Assembly: GCF_000429125.1 (NCBI RefSeq)
Contig: NZ_AUBG01000001.1
Span: 62,001-126,000, forward strand
Direction of reading: 5' to 3'
From: Aequorivita capsosiphonis DSM 23843
GTDB lineage: Bacteria; Bacteroidota; Bacteroidia; Flavobacteriales; Flavobacteriaceae
DNA: 64,000 nucleotides
Shown piece after piece: positions 17,935 to 26,338 of this stretch. Numbering within the stretch: position 1 is the stretch's first letter; the number at the start of each line of letters is the position of its first letter. The position numbers and the translations under genes were made by a program. The notes under the pieces are model-generated. The model was not told the DNA's origin, made no database searches, and was given only the letters and a program-made list of their open reading frames with translations.

Positions 17935-18936
17935 ATGAAAAAATTGAAGGACATACTTACCGAAAAGAACCTTGCTAAACTGAAAAAGACCGACTTCCCC
18001 GGTTTTCAACAACCTATGCTGGCCACCCTAACGGAAGATTATTTTGATGACCCACAATGGATCTATGAACGCAAATTGGACGGCGTGCGCTGTTTGGTAT
18101 TGATAGAAAACGGCAAGGCAAAGTTGTTTTCGAGGAATGAAAATGATATGTCCCAAACCTATCCGGAACTTAAGGATGCGTTGGAAGAAACAAAATACCC
18201 AAATTTAATTCTGGATGGAGAGATTGTGGCTTTTGATGGCAACACCACCAGCTTCAGCAAGCTCCAGAACCGTATGCAATTAAAAGACGAGGAAAAGATT
18301 CATGACACTTCGGTAAAAGTTTATTTATACCTGTTCGATATACTTTATTGTGAAAACTTCAGTTTAACCGATTTACCCTTAAAAAACCGCAAAAAAATAT
18401 TAAAAAATACCTTGGAATGGCACTCGCCCATCCGCTATTCAACACACAGAAACGAAAATGGAAAGGAGTATTTAAAAACCGCATGCGATAAAGGCTGGGA
18501 AGGACTCATAGCCAAGGATGGAACTGCTGCCTACGTAAATTCGCGGAGCAAAAAGTGGCTCAAGTTCAAATGTTCCAAGGGACAGGAATTGGTAATTGGC
18601 GGCTTTACCGAGCCACAGGGCGAACGGCGGGGCTTTGGGGCAATGCTTGTGGGTTATTATGAAAAAGGTGAATTATTTTATGCCGGAAAGGTGGGAACGG
18701 GTTTTGACGATGCCTTTCTTAGAAAATGGCGAAAAATATTTGATAAAATTGAAACAAAATCCAGTCCCTTTAAAAATTACAATGAAAAAAAAGATGGAAA
18801 AAACCACTGGATAAAACCCAAATATGTGGGCCAGTTTGGTTTTACCGAATGGACCAAGACCAACAAACTGCGCCATCCCCGCTTTTTGGGAATGCGCGAC
18901 GATAAAGATGCCAAAGAAGTAACCAAAGAAAAATAA
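17935..18936 (+). CDS. stand-alone LigD-type ATP-dependent DNA ligase
   Basis: 333-aa ligase domain protein. The adenylation motif KLDGVR is intact (Lys47 is the predicted AMP-bearing residue, Arg52 present, in contrast to the fused copy at 2303). Later motifs include ILDGEIVAFDG, KFKCSKGQELVIGG (motif V region) and the OB-fold end FGFTEWTKTNKLRHPRF with LGMRDDK. Size fits a nucleotidyltransferase plus OB-fold without extra domains. It is in frame with the phosphoesterase gene upstream and ends 2 bases before the polymerase gene, so it is part of a three-gene operon. Confidence 0.93.
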   Translation: MKKLKDILTEKNLAKLKKTDFPGFQQPMLATLTEDYFDDPQWIYERKLDGVRCLVLIENGKAKLFSRNENDMSQTYPELKDALEETKYPNLILDGEIVAFDGNTTSFSKLQNRMQLKDEEKIHDTSVKVYLYLFDILYCENFSLTDLPLKNRKKILKNTLEWHSPIRYSTHRNENGKEYLKTACDKGWEGLIAKDGTAAYVNSRSKKWLKFKCSKGQELVIGGFTEPQGERRGFGAMLVGYYEKGELFYAGKVGTGFDDAFLRKWRKIFDKIETKSSPFKNYNEKKDGKNHWIKPKYVGQFGFTEWTKTNKLRHPRFLGMRDDKDAKEVTKEK

Positions 18937-18938
18937 TT

Positions 18939-19742
18939 ATGAAAATTGCAGGAATTGAAATATCGCACGCTGACAAATTAATTTTTCCGTCGGCCAAAAT
19001 AACCAAATTGCAAATGGTTCAATATTATGAAAGTGTGGCTGAGGAAATGCTGCCATTTATGAAGGACAGGCCTCTTACGCTTCACCGTTTTCCAGATGGT
19101 ATAAACGCTGATGGTTTTTATCATAAAAAAGCGGCAGATTATTTTCCCGATTTCATAAAGACCATAAAAGTTAAAACCGAAGGTGGCACGAACACACAAA
19201 TACTATGCAATTCAAAAAAAAGCTTGATTTATTTGGCCAACCAGGGAACGGTTGGTTTTCATATTTGGTTATCAAAAAAGGACAAACTCTATAAACCGGA
19301 TAAAGTGGTTTTTGACCTTGACCCTTCCACAAATGACTTTGAAAAAGTAAAGGAAGCCGCAAAAATAACGGGCGATTTTTTAAGAAAAAAGAATAAAGAC
19401 CCGCAACTGATGACGAGCGGTAAAAAAGGTTTCCATGTGTATTATTCCATTAAAAGAACCAAAACCTTCGATGAGCTTCGTCCGTTATTAAAAGATCTTG
19501 CCGAAGAACTTGAATCCCAAAACCCCGATATTTTTACCACTGCGATAAGAAAAGATAAGCGTAACGATAAAGTTTTCATAGATTACCTTCGCAATGCCTA
19601 TGCACAAACGTCTGTGTGCCCATATTCGCTGCGTCCTACTAAAAACGCTGGCGTGGCGACGCCAATAGAATGGGATGAATTAAAAAATACAAAACGTGCA
19701 GCTCAATATAATTTGGAAAATATCCTGAAAGAGAACAAGTAG
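18939..19742 (+). CDS. stand-alone LigD polymerase/primase domain protein
   Basis: 267-aa archaeo-eukaryotic-primase-type polymerase equal to the C-terminal part of LigD; it fills or adds ribo- and deoxynucleotides at DNA ends. Features: MKIAGIEISHADKLIFPS start, PLTLHRFPDGI, the metal motif VVFDLDPST (two Asp), GKKGFHVYY, and RKDKRNDKVFIDYLRNAYAQ with the later conserved Asp. The start is 2 bases after the ligase stop in another frame. The gene is complete, so the three split genes together supply every LigD activity. Confidence 0.93.
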   Translation: MKIAGIEISHADKLIFPSAKITKLQMVQYYESVAEEMLPFMKDRPLTLHRFPDGINADGFYHKKAADYFPDFIKTIKVKTEGGTNTQILCNSKKSLIYLANQGTVGFHIWLSKKDKLYKPDKVVFDLDPSTNDFEKVKEAAKITGDFLRKKNKDPQLMTSGKKGFHVYYSIKRTKTFDELRPLLKDLAEELESQNPDIFTTAIRKDKRNDKVFIDYLRNAYAQTSVCPYSLRPTKNAGVATPIEWDELKNTKRAAQYNLENILKENK

Positions 19743-19817
19743 TGATACCAACAAAGTAATACTTGCAAAAACTGGAGAAATTTATAAATAAAATGAGAAC
19801 TTAAATGCTAAATAAAA

Positions 19818-19848
19818 TAAGCCCGAATCTTTTTCCGGGCTTTCTTAT
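19818..19848. terminator. rho-independent terminator
   Basis: AGCCCG / CGGGCT hairpin with a T-rich tail between the convergent LigD polymerase gene and the lipoprotein gene. On the minus strand the A/T tract also allows termination. Confidence 0.8.
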
Positions 19849-19859
19849 CCTATTGAATA

Positions 19860-20327
19860 TTAGTTTTTATTGGCATTATCCTTGGCCCATTGTTTATATT
19901 CTTTATATTGATCATCGTCTAAAGTAGACTTAAGGATTCTGTCACGATACTCGGTCTGTTCATAGTTATTCATTGTATTATTGGGATTGTTCTTTCTCCA
20001 AGTATCCATATAGTCCTTTGATTCCTTTTCATAGCGTGCAATTTGCTCTTGGGTCATATTTAATGAAGAATACATGTCCTGAACATTTTTTTCTCTGCCT
20101 TCTAATCGGTTAGGATCTCGGTTGGATGTGGTGGTAGTGGGCTTTTCAATATTTGGTTTTCTAGTATTTGTGGACGTATTTACATCGGCGTTATAAATTG
20201 TTCCCGTAGTATCAGAAACTCCATCACTACTTGGCTGGTTTTTTACCGCAGTGCTTTGCTTTGAAGGACCACACGCAGTTAACAGTGCAAACACGGTGAG
20301 CGTAAAAAAGATTTTTAAATTTTTCAT
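19860..20327 (-). CDS. lipoprotein with LNMTQEQI motif
   Basis: 155-aa lipoprotein: signal peptide, lipobox LTACG with Cys at residue 19, then a Ser/Thr/Asn-rich linker (about residues 25-80) and a helical C-terminal half with SLNMTQEQIARYEKES near residue 87-102. It is a paralog of the protein at 6487-6912. Both would sit on a membrane facing the periplasm. I cannot name a function. Confidence 0.75.
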   Translation of the reverse strand: MKNLKIFFTLTVFALLTACGPSKQSTAVKNQPSSDGVSDTTGTIYNADVNTSTNTRKPNIEKPTTTTSNRDPNRLEGREKNVQDMYSSLNMTQEQIARYEKESKDYMDTWRKNNPNNTMNNYEQTEYRDRILKSTLDDDQYKEYKQWAKDNANKN

Positions 20328-20866
20328 GGCATTCCTTATTTTAAAATTAGTTATCTAATTTAATACGATATTCAAGATGTTTTTAGCTCAATGAAGATAA
20401 AAATTAGTTCAAATGGGAATCTACATACCATCTCTAAGAATAATTATTTGGGCGTTTGAGCTTTGTTATAAATGAGACCTTCTGTTTTTCCAAAAGTTGG
20501 TGGGAATTTCAGCTTTCCAAGCTATAACATTATCTTCAACCTGCTTGATATATCAAGTGCATCCACTCCAGATCTTTTTTGGTTATCCTCTATGGAGCGC
20601 TTGGTGGCATCGACAGAGTAATGATGTTTATAATCTCAAGGTAATGGATTTTTCCACATCGTTGGCAGAATATTTTCCTAATCAACTTTTTGAAAGAGCT
20701 TTCCAACTTTAATGGAAAATAAAAATTCAGACTTCACCTTGGTCCTTAAAAAACTTGCCAAATCTTCTCTCGTCTAAGAAGCAGTGTCATAATATCGAAT
20801 TCCAATTGCCAAGCTTTTTATAGGACTTTTTGTGCCTGATCGTAGTCTATGTTTTCAAAGTCCAGA
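20328..20866. other. intergenic, possible decayed gene
   Basis: 539 bases without an intact gene. Minus-strand fragments of coding-like sequence are broken by stops (for example around 20740-20850 and 20570-20650), and the one plus-strand frame (20497-20712) looks like chance. It may be the remains of a gene, but I could not name it. Confidence 0.4.
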
Positions 20867-22270
20867 TTAATCGCGCAATGAGTGAAGCGTAAGTATATTA
20901 TCTGAAGCCCTCCTATTGGTCTTATGAAATTGATCGAGTATTCTAGAAGTAAAATAGGTATGTGTATAGTGTTTTAAATATCCAGAAATATCATTAAAAC
21001 TGTTAATTTGGGTATCAGAATCTATAAAACCAAAACCGGTATAAATTCCGTGATTTACTATCACAAATCCCATTTCAAATTTATGTCGACCTTTTAATTT
21101 TAAAATATAACTAGGTCTTTGACCTTCGAGGTAGGCCAGCGAAGCTTCCACTTTTTTATTATAGTCATTATTACTTTCCAAATCCTTGCAGATTCCCTCA
21201 CAGAAAATTGAATCACTGCAAGAAGCTTTTGTTCTTTCAATACCTGCAAATTTTCTACAGAGTTTAAACTTTTGCTGTACTTCTATTAATTTTTTTATTA
21301 CAGAATCTCTATTGTAATAAAACTCATTTTCACTATCCTTATAATTTTTCTGAAGTGGTCGCAATCGTAAAACTCCCTTCGAATCCATTTTTGAAGTGAT
21401 AATAAAAGGTTTAAGAAGTTCCTTTTGCTGCGAATTATATTGGGGATGAAGGGAGCCAATATAATGCGATTCAAGCAAGAGTGCAATCAGCTCAGTACCC
21501 GTTTCCTCGTAATCAACCTCAAAGGTTTGAGAACACAATTTTGTTTCAAATGGTACAGAACTTGTAAAATGACTTCTAACCCTTTTTGAAATATTAATAG
21601 CTTTACCCACATAAATAATCTCTCCACTATTGTTTCTAAAAAAGTAAACTCCAGGGGAGTTAGGAAGTAGTTTTAAAGAGGATTCTAGAAAGGAATTTGC
21701 TGTATTAACTGGTGGCCTTTTAATATTTACCGTTTCTATTTCGGGTATAACTTCAAAAATTGCTTTCATCACTTCACATTTTTCCAATAAGGAGGAAGTT
21801 TCCATTGAAAGACCTAAACTGATTTGGGCAGTCTTTAAGGAAAAAGGAATCCTTCCAGATACAAGCTGCTTAAATAATTTCTCCAAGACATAACTGGCGT
21901 TCCCCACGGGATAACCAATTTCCTTAAATGCTTTTATAAATAACTTTTCTGAGAATTTATCCGAAAAAATGGTCTTTGTTTCTATAATCTTTTCAATTAT
22001 CAAAGGTGCAATATCGCAGAATACATTAGCCGATTTGAGGGCTATGGAATCAATCTCTAAATAAGCTAAATCTCTTTTCGGGATTCTTGGAACAGGCTTT
22101 ATATAATACGAAACTTTTGAATAAATCCCGCTTTCATCTGTATTAATAATGGCTATTTGAAGCATTCTGGCATTGGAAATATTGTTACTTGAAGCAAAAA
22201 TTGAGATGTAGGAATATTTCACGTAAAAGAATTTTTTAATTACCTCATCAAAATTATGGAATATTTCCAA
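20867..22270 (-). CDS. GIY-YIG nuclease with degenerate DnaQ-like exonuclease N-terminus
   Basis: 467-aa protein of the Bacteroidota exonuclease/GIY-YIG fusion family, related to the UvrC/Cho-type incision nucleases. The GIY-YIG domain is intact: GVYFF (207-211), EIIYVGKA (217-224) and Arg230, with the Glu in EETGTELIALLLE. The N-terminal about 170 residues align by pattern to a DnaQ exonuclease, but the metal residues are missing: the DxE motif (family DIETTG) is IFASSN and the HNxxFD region reads SDKFSE. So only the GIY-YIG half should be catalytic. Start is TTG at 22270; it is divergent from the helicase by 37 bases. Confidence 0.82.
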   Translation of the reverse strand: MEIFHNFDEVIKKFFYVKYSYISIFASSNNISNARMLQIAIINTDESGIYSKVSYYIKPVPRIPKRDLAYLEIDSIALKSANVFCDIAPLIIEKIIETKTIFSDKFSEKLFIKAFKEIGYPVGNASYVLEKLFKQLVSGRIPFSLKTAQISLGLSMETSSLLEKCEVMKAIFEVIPEIETVNIKRPPVNTANSFLESSLKLLPNSPGVYFFRNNSGEIIYVGKAINISKRVRSHFTSSVPFETKLCSQTFEVDYEETGTELIALLLESHYIGSLHPQYNSQQKELLKPFIITSKMDSKGVLRLRPLQKNYKDSENEFYYNRDSVIKKLIEVQQKFKLCRKFAGIERTKASCSDSIFCEGICKDLESNNDYNKKVEASLAYLEGQRPSYILKLKGRHKFEMGFVIVNHGIYTGFGFIDSDTQINSFNDISGYLKHYTHTYFTSRILDQFHKTNRRASDNILTLHSLRD

Positions 22271-22307
22271 GTTTCAATAATAACCTTTATCTTTATTCAA
22301 AAAAAAA

Positions 22308-24359
22308 TTGAGTTTGGAAGCATACAACGAAGAACAAAAAGAAGCGATAAACTTTAACGGAAAACACTTATTATTACTGGCGGGAGCGGGAACTGGAAAG
22401 ACTAAAACAATTGTAGGGAGAGCGGCTTACCTCATTGAAAATGGAACACCGCCGGAAAAAATCCAAATCCTTACTTTTACAAAACGAGCTGCAAGTGAAA
22501 TTGTGGAACGGGTAAAAGCTGGAATAAGCGGTCGAAATGCTCAAGCATTAAATGGTTCAACATTTCACAGTTGGTGCAATCAATTAATTACACTTTTTCC
22601 AAATCTCTTTGGAGCTTCAAATTATACAGTTATTGATTCGGACGACCAATTAGGTTTGATGAAGATGGCTTGCGGTAATGAAAAAGGTGTATATGGCAAA
22701 TTGCGTATTAAACCACAGAAGATTTTGGATCTATTTTCCTTTGCTAGAAATACACGTACAAATTTGACAGAAGCAATTAGAATACAATTATACAAAGGTT
22801 TGGACGACGAAGAAACTAATGAGGAAATGGAAAAATTGCGCCCCATTTTGGAAGTAGTAATAAAGGAATTCCAAAAGCTTAAAATACAACAGAAGTATTT
22901 GGATTATGACGATCTGTTATTGGTGGTTGGCAATAGACTCAACAAAGACGAAAATGCTCGTAAAATACTTTCCAATGCCTACGATTATATTCTCGTGGAC
23001 GAGATGCAGGATACCAATCCGCTGCAATGGTTTTTATTGGCGCCTTTTGAAAATATCTGCAAATTATTTTGTGTTGGCGATGATGCTCAATCTATCTACT
23101 CTTTTCGCGGTGCAGATTTTAAAAACGTACATTCATTTCAGGATCGCGTAACAAACTCAGAAATAAAAAAGCTAAACCAGAATTACCGTTCCACCCAAGA
23201 AATATTAGATCTTTCCAACTGGCTCTTGGAACAATCACCTATCATTTATAATAAAAAACTAAGCGCCCACCGAGGACCTGGTAAAAAACCCACAATCGTT
23301 AATGTCTCAAATCAGTTTGAAGAAGCAAATTATATTGCGGATAAAATATTAAAAGATTTTGGCGAAGGAGGTAAATCCTTTTCAGACTTTTTAATTCTCA
23401 GTCGCTCCCAGTATTATACTAAACCTTTACAGGCAGTTTTTCTTCAAAAGAAGATTCCTTATGAAACTTATGGAGGAAGAAAATTTTTAGAAGCAGCACA
23501 TATAAAAGATGTTTTAGCTGTGCTTAGAGTGATCAATAATCCGATGGATCAAATAGCTTGGATGCGCTACTTAACTTTTGTACACGGAATAGGCGAAGTA
23601 CGAGCAAGTAATTATTTACGCGAAATTCTTTCCGTAGAACCTGATCAGATTAATGGAGAATATTTAACATCTATCATTCCGGGTTTGGAAGGACAAACCA
23701 TTAAAAAATATTATGATGCTGTAAGTGAAAACAAGCATAATGTAAAAGCTGCAGTAAAAAATCTTTATACTGAAATGGAGCTCGATCTAGCGCTTAAATA
23801 TGCGAAGGATTGGCAAGAAAAGCGAAAAGGGGATTTTCCAGTTTTAGAAATGCTAGCTGAGCACTACTCTACCCTAGGCGAATTTATAACTGAAGGAATT
23901 TTGGACAACTCAACAGGTCTCGGAGGTAATCATCTTTTGGAAGGATCAAAAATACAAACCACGCAACACCAAGAACATGTAATTATTTCCACCGTTCATT
24001 CAGCGAAAGGATTGGAAGCGGATGTTTGTTTTGTAGTTAATGTTTCTCCGAAAACATATCCTTCCTCGTACAGTCTAGGAAATTCAGAAGAAATTGAGGA
24101 AGAGAGGCGGGTGTTATATGTAGCGCTAACAAGGGCAAAAAATGAATTGATTATAACTCGAACTACAGATTCATTGAATGCGTACAAGGCATCCGCAGAC
24201 TCTCCATTTGGGAACGATGATGAAGATAGTGCATACTTTTTAGAAAACTTGCCAGAAGAATTAGTGACTCAGGAAAGTCCTGGAGGTTATTTTAAAAAGC
24301 CAGAAGATGCAAAAACCAAAAATACTATTGATTTAGATTTTGGATTTGATTTTAGTTAA
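22308..24359 (+). CDS. UvrD/Rep-type superfamily 1 DNA helicase
   Basis: 683-aa ATP-dependent 3'-5' DNA helicase. Walker A GAGTGKT at residues 26-32, motif Ia-like FTKRAASE, motif II VDEMQD (about 229, Phe replaced by Met at DEFQD), QSIYSFRGAD, motif IV-V (LNQNYRS, VHSAKGLEAD) and VI (RRVLYVALTRAK). Start is TTG at 22308; no better ATG is near. Shorter than UvrD (about 720) but complete. A repair or recombination role in concert with the divergent GIY-YIG gene is plausible, not shown. Confidence 0.95.
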   Translation: MSLEAYNEEQKEAINFNGKHLLLLAGAGTGKTKTIVGRAAYLIENGTPPEKIQILTFTKRAASEIVERVKAGISGRNAQALNGSTFHSWCNQLITLFPNLFGASNYTVIDSDDQLGLMKMACGNEKGVYGKLRIKPQKILDLFSFARNTRTNLTEAIRIQLYKGLDDEETNEEMEKLRPILEVVIKEFQKLKIQQKYLDYDDLLLVVGNRLNKDENARKILSNAYDYILVDEMQDTNPLQWFLLAPFENICKLFCVGDDAQSIYSFRGADFKNVHSFQDRVTNSEIKKLNQNYRSTQEILDLSNWLLEQSPIIYNKKLSAHRGPGKKPTIVNVSNQFEEANYIADKILKDFGEGGKSFSDFLILSRSQYYTKPLQAVFLQKKIPYETYGGRKFLEAAHIKDVLAVLRVINNPMDQIAWMRYLTFVHGIGEVRASNYLREILSVEPDQINGEYLTSIIPGLEGQTIKKYYDAVSENKHNVKAAVKNLYTEMELDLALKYAKDWQEKRKGDFPVLEMLAEHYSTLGEFITEGILDNSTGLGGNHLLEGSKIQTTQHQEHVIISTVHSAKGLEADVCFVVNVSPKTYPSSYSLGNSEEIEEERRVLYVALTRAKNELIITRTTDSLNAYKASADSPFGNDDEDSAYFLENLPEELVTQESPGGYFKKPEDAKTKNTIDLDFGFDFS

Positions 24360-24529
24360 TCCATACAACATATATGAAATATAAATTGGGCCTTCAGTAA
24401 ATATTTTAATTCTGAAAATGAGGATATTACTAAGAAAATATTTTTAGTAACAAAAAAATGGTTAAAATTCACTTTAAAAAACCTCAAATTAAATTCATGA
24501 CATTCAAAAAAAAATAAAATTTAAATACT

Positions 24530-24661
24530 GGTGCGTAATTCGGTGCGTATTAAACACTGCCCGCTCCTCACCTACTGTAAATCCTAAGTTTTAAAAATTC
24601 TGGATAGTTCCTCTTTCTCCGCTAAAACCCTGTAAATCAATGATTTACAGGGTTTTTTATT
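24530..24661. other. possible integration-site remnant (tRNA-Ser-like 3' end plus repeats)
   Basis: The 8-bp sequence GGTGCGTA is directly repeated at 24530 and 24542, which would suit an integrase arm site. At 24606-24622 the bases AGTTCCTCTTTCTCCGC resemble the T-arm and acceptor end of a tRNA-Ser, but with bases missing from the T-loop. A strong hairpin (ACCCTGTAAATCA / TGATTTACAGGGT, T6) follows at 24626-24658. No intact tRNA is present. This reads as a possible att scar; the evidence is pattern-level only. Confidence 0.35.
24626..24658 (+). terminator. strong hairpin terminator
   Basis: ACCCTGTAAATCA and its complement form a stem with a tight 2-4 base loop, followed by T6. It lies 270 bases after the helicase, next to the tRNA-like fragment. 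Confidence 0.8.
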
Positions 24662-25120
24662 TTTAAGTTTTTCCATTTTTAACCACTTCAAAGATAAAGC
24701 ACAATTGGGATCAAGGGGTCAAGTCCAAAAGTTGTGAGATTTTAGCATTATGCAAAGATAGTTGCTATCCTAAACAGGAAAAAATCTACGTTTCTTACTC
24801 GTCAATCTCGTGCTTTGTTAAATCAAAATGGGTTACAAGTACTTCGGGAAGTAATAAATTGGCAATAGCTAATAGTGAATCTTAGGAAATCGAAATCCTT
24901 ATTTCGAAGTTCTCTCATTTTTAATTACCCCATAAATTTTTGTGTTGAGCCGGTGCATCTCAAAATTAAACTTTGAAGAACAAAAATTTCTTTCTCTTTT
25001 TTTAGGACGCTATGCGGCTCGGTAAGTTTCTAAAGAACGTATGTGAAATATTAAATCAAGGGAAGTGGAAACAAATGCAGAAATATCAATTCCGAACGGG
25101 CGGACTGTGTTCATAATTTC

Positions 25121-25284
25121 AGAATGGAAGGGAGTGCCCTTCCCAGTCCCGAGGTTTCGGGGCTGGAAGGGCTAGCGAAATGGAAAGCGGAAATTGGGGA
25201 CGGTATCCAAGACCTTTGCAGTGAAGCCCTTTTCCCGAAATGGAGTTTTTCACGGAATGTCCGGGGAAGTGCTGAACGGGATTT
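25121..25284. repeat. GC-rich repeat, copy A
   Basis: Locally GC-rich block in AT-rich DNA, about 165 bp. It shares with copy B the segments AAATGGAAAGCGGAA, TCCAAGACCTT, AAGCCCTTTTCCCG and AGTGCTGAACG in the same order. The first part can fold: CCCTTCCCAGTCCCG pairs with CGGGGCTGGAAGGG around a short loop. Confidence 0.65.
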
Positions 25285-25341
25285 AAAAGTTGTTTTTTAT
25301 ACTCAGCAGAATTAATGCGGACTTAACTTCATAGATGAAGA

Positions 25342-25519
25342 TGGAATGGAGTTTGACCGCTTCCCGATTTTCTCGAGAATGAGTGGTCTAGTGGAATGGA
25401 AATCGGAATCTTTGGAGTTGTGTCCAAGACCTTAGTAGAAAAGCTCCTTTCCCGGAATGAAGCTTTTCCTGCCGTCCGGCATGCGGGCGCGGAATGTAGA
25501 GGTGAGTGCTGAACGTAAT
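25342..25519. repeat. GC-rich repeat, copy B (diverged)
   Basis: About 175 bp, tandem to copy A with a 57-bp spacer and matching it through AATGGAAATCGGAA, TCCAAGACCTT, AGCTCCTTTCCCGGAATG and GAGTGCTGAACG. It has an insertion with CCGTCCGGCATGCGGGCGCGG that can form its own hairpin. The divergence implies the duplication is old. Confidence 0.65.
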
Positions 25520-25811
25520 ATTATGACTATGCTTATGTTATTTGTCTTGTACTGGTAGGAGTCATTATTGAAAAGCTATATGTCTTGCTCATCAAACTGT
25601 TTTTAAATGGATTTTTGTTTTTTTGCAACTACAAAACACACATTTTCAAATAGTCTTCCTATTATATTTAGTCCCAAAACACCAGTAAAATCAATGCTTA
25701 ACAATGTGGAGAAGATGGTTTTCGGGTGATGGCTAAATATATATTATATTTGATTTTTTCCAATTTAATTATTCTAAATTGTTGCCTACTATCTTATCCA
25801 AGTGAAAAAAG

Positions 25812-26321
25812 TTAATTACTTCTTCTAAGCGCATCCACGGTGCGTTTTTCCTCACTGAGTTGATCTCTACATTTATCTAATTCCTCCTTATATTCTGTAA
25901 TGCGTTTTTCAACATCGGAATAAGACGAAACTTGCTCTTTCAATTTCTGGATCTCGGCGAAAGACCATATTATGTTATTGTACATATCATATCTATAGGT
26001 ACTATCCTTTACGGGAATTTTTTCCTGAAGTTTGACTATTTGAGCGCTCAACATAGAATTCAAAAATGCTCGATTTTGACCTGGGATATCTAATGAATCA
26101 ATCATTCCTCTAAGCCCTTTTAAATCTTCAGAAAAACCCTCTTGAAATTGGTTTTCCTTTTCAATTTGAGCGGCTTGGGTCCTCAAAACCTTATTTTCCT
26201 TAAATGGCATCGTTTTAAAGTCGAAGAATAACGCCACAACAATGAGGAGCACCGTTACTATAAACAATAGAAAAAATTTAAAAAAACTGCTTCTACGCGC
26301 TTTTCTGTTTTTTGCTTTCAT
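25812..26321 (-). CDS. tssO: type VI secretion protein TssO
   Basis: 169-aa protein of the Bacteroidota T6SSiii membrane complex. N-terminal basic patch (KAKNRKARRSSFFKF), one membrane helix (about residues 15-31, LLLFIVTVLLIVVALFF), then a periplasmic coiled-coil region (about 45-169) with a Glu/Lys heptad-like pattern. The layout fits TssO, a single-pass subunit of the complex that replaces TssJLM in this lineage. It is the last gene of the minus-strand tss group, 17 bases after tssK. Confidence 0.8.
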   Translation of the reverse strand: MKAKNRKARRSSFFKFFLLFIVTVLLIVVALFFDFKTMPFKENKVLRTQAAQIEKENQFQEGFSEDLKGLRGMIDSLDIPGQNRAFLNSMLSAQIVKLQEKIPVKDSTYRYDMYNNIIWSFAEIQKLKEQVSSYSDVEKRITEYKEELDKCRDQLSEEKRTVDALRRSN

Positions 26322-26338
26322 AAAATTTGGGGTATCAA

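Larger units (their letters stand above)
24360..25811. other. long non-coding region
   Basis: 1.45 kb with no convincing gene. It contains the tRNA-like/hairpin block near 24.6 kb and the two GC-rich repeats at 25.1-25.5 kb. The short frame at 25124-25315 lies inside the repeat and is not supported as a protein. It separates the repair genes from the type VI secretion locus. Confidence 0.6.

Noticed and set aside
20497-20712. 71-codon plus-strand frame
   Set aside because: No family, and the minus strand of the same area looks like the decayed one.
25124-25315. 63-codon plus-strand frame
   Set aside because: Lies in the GC-rich repeat; copy B does not keep the frame open, so no coding selection is visible.
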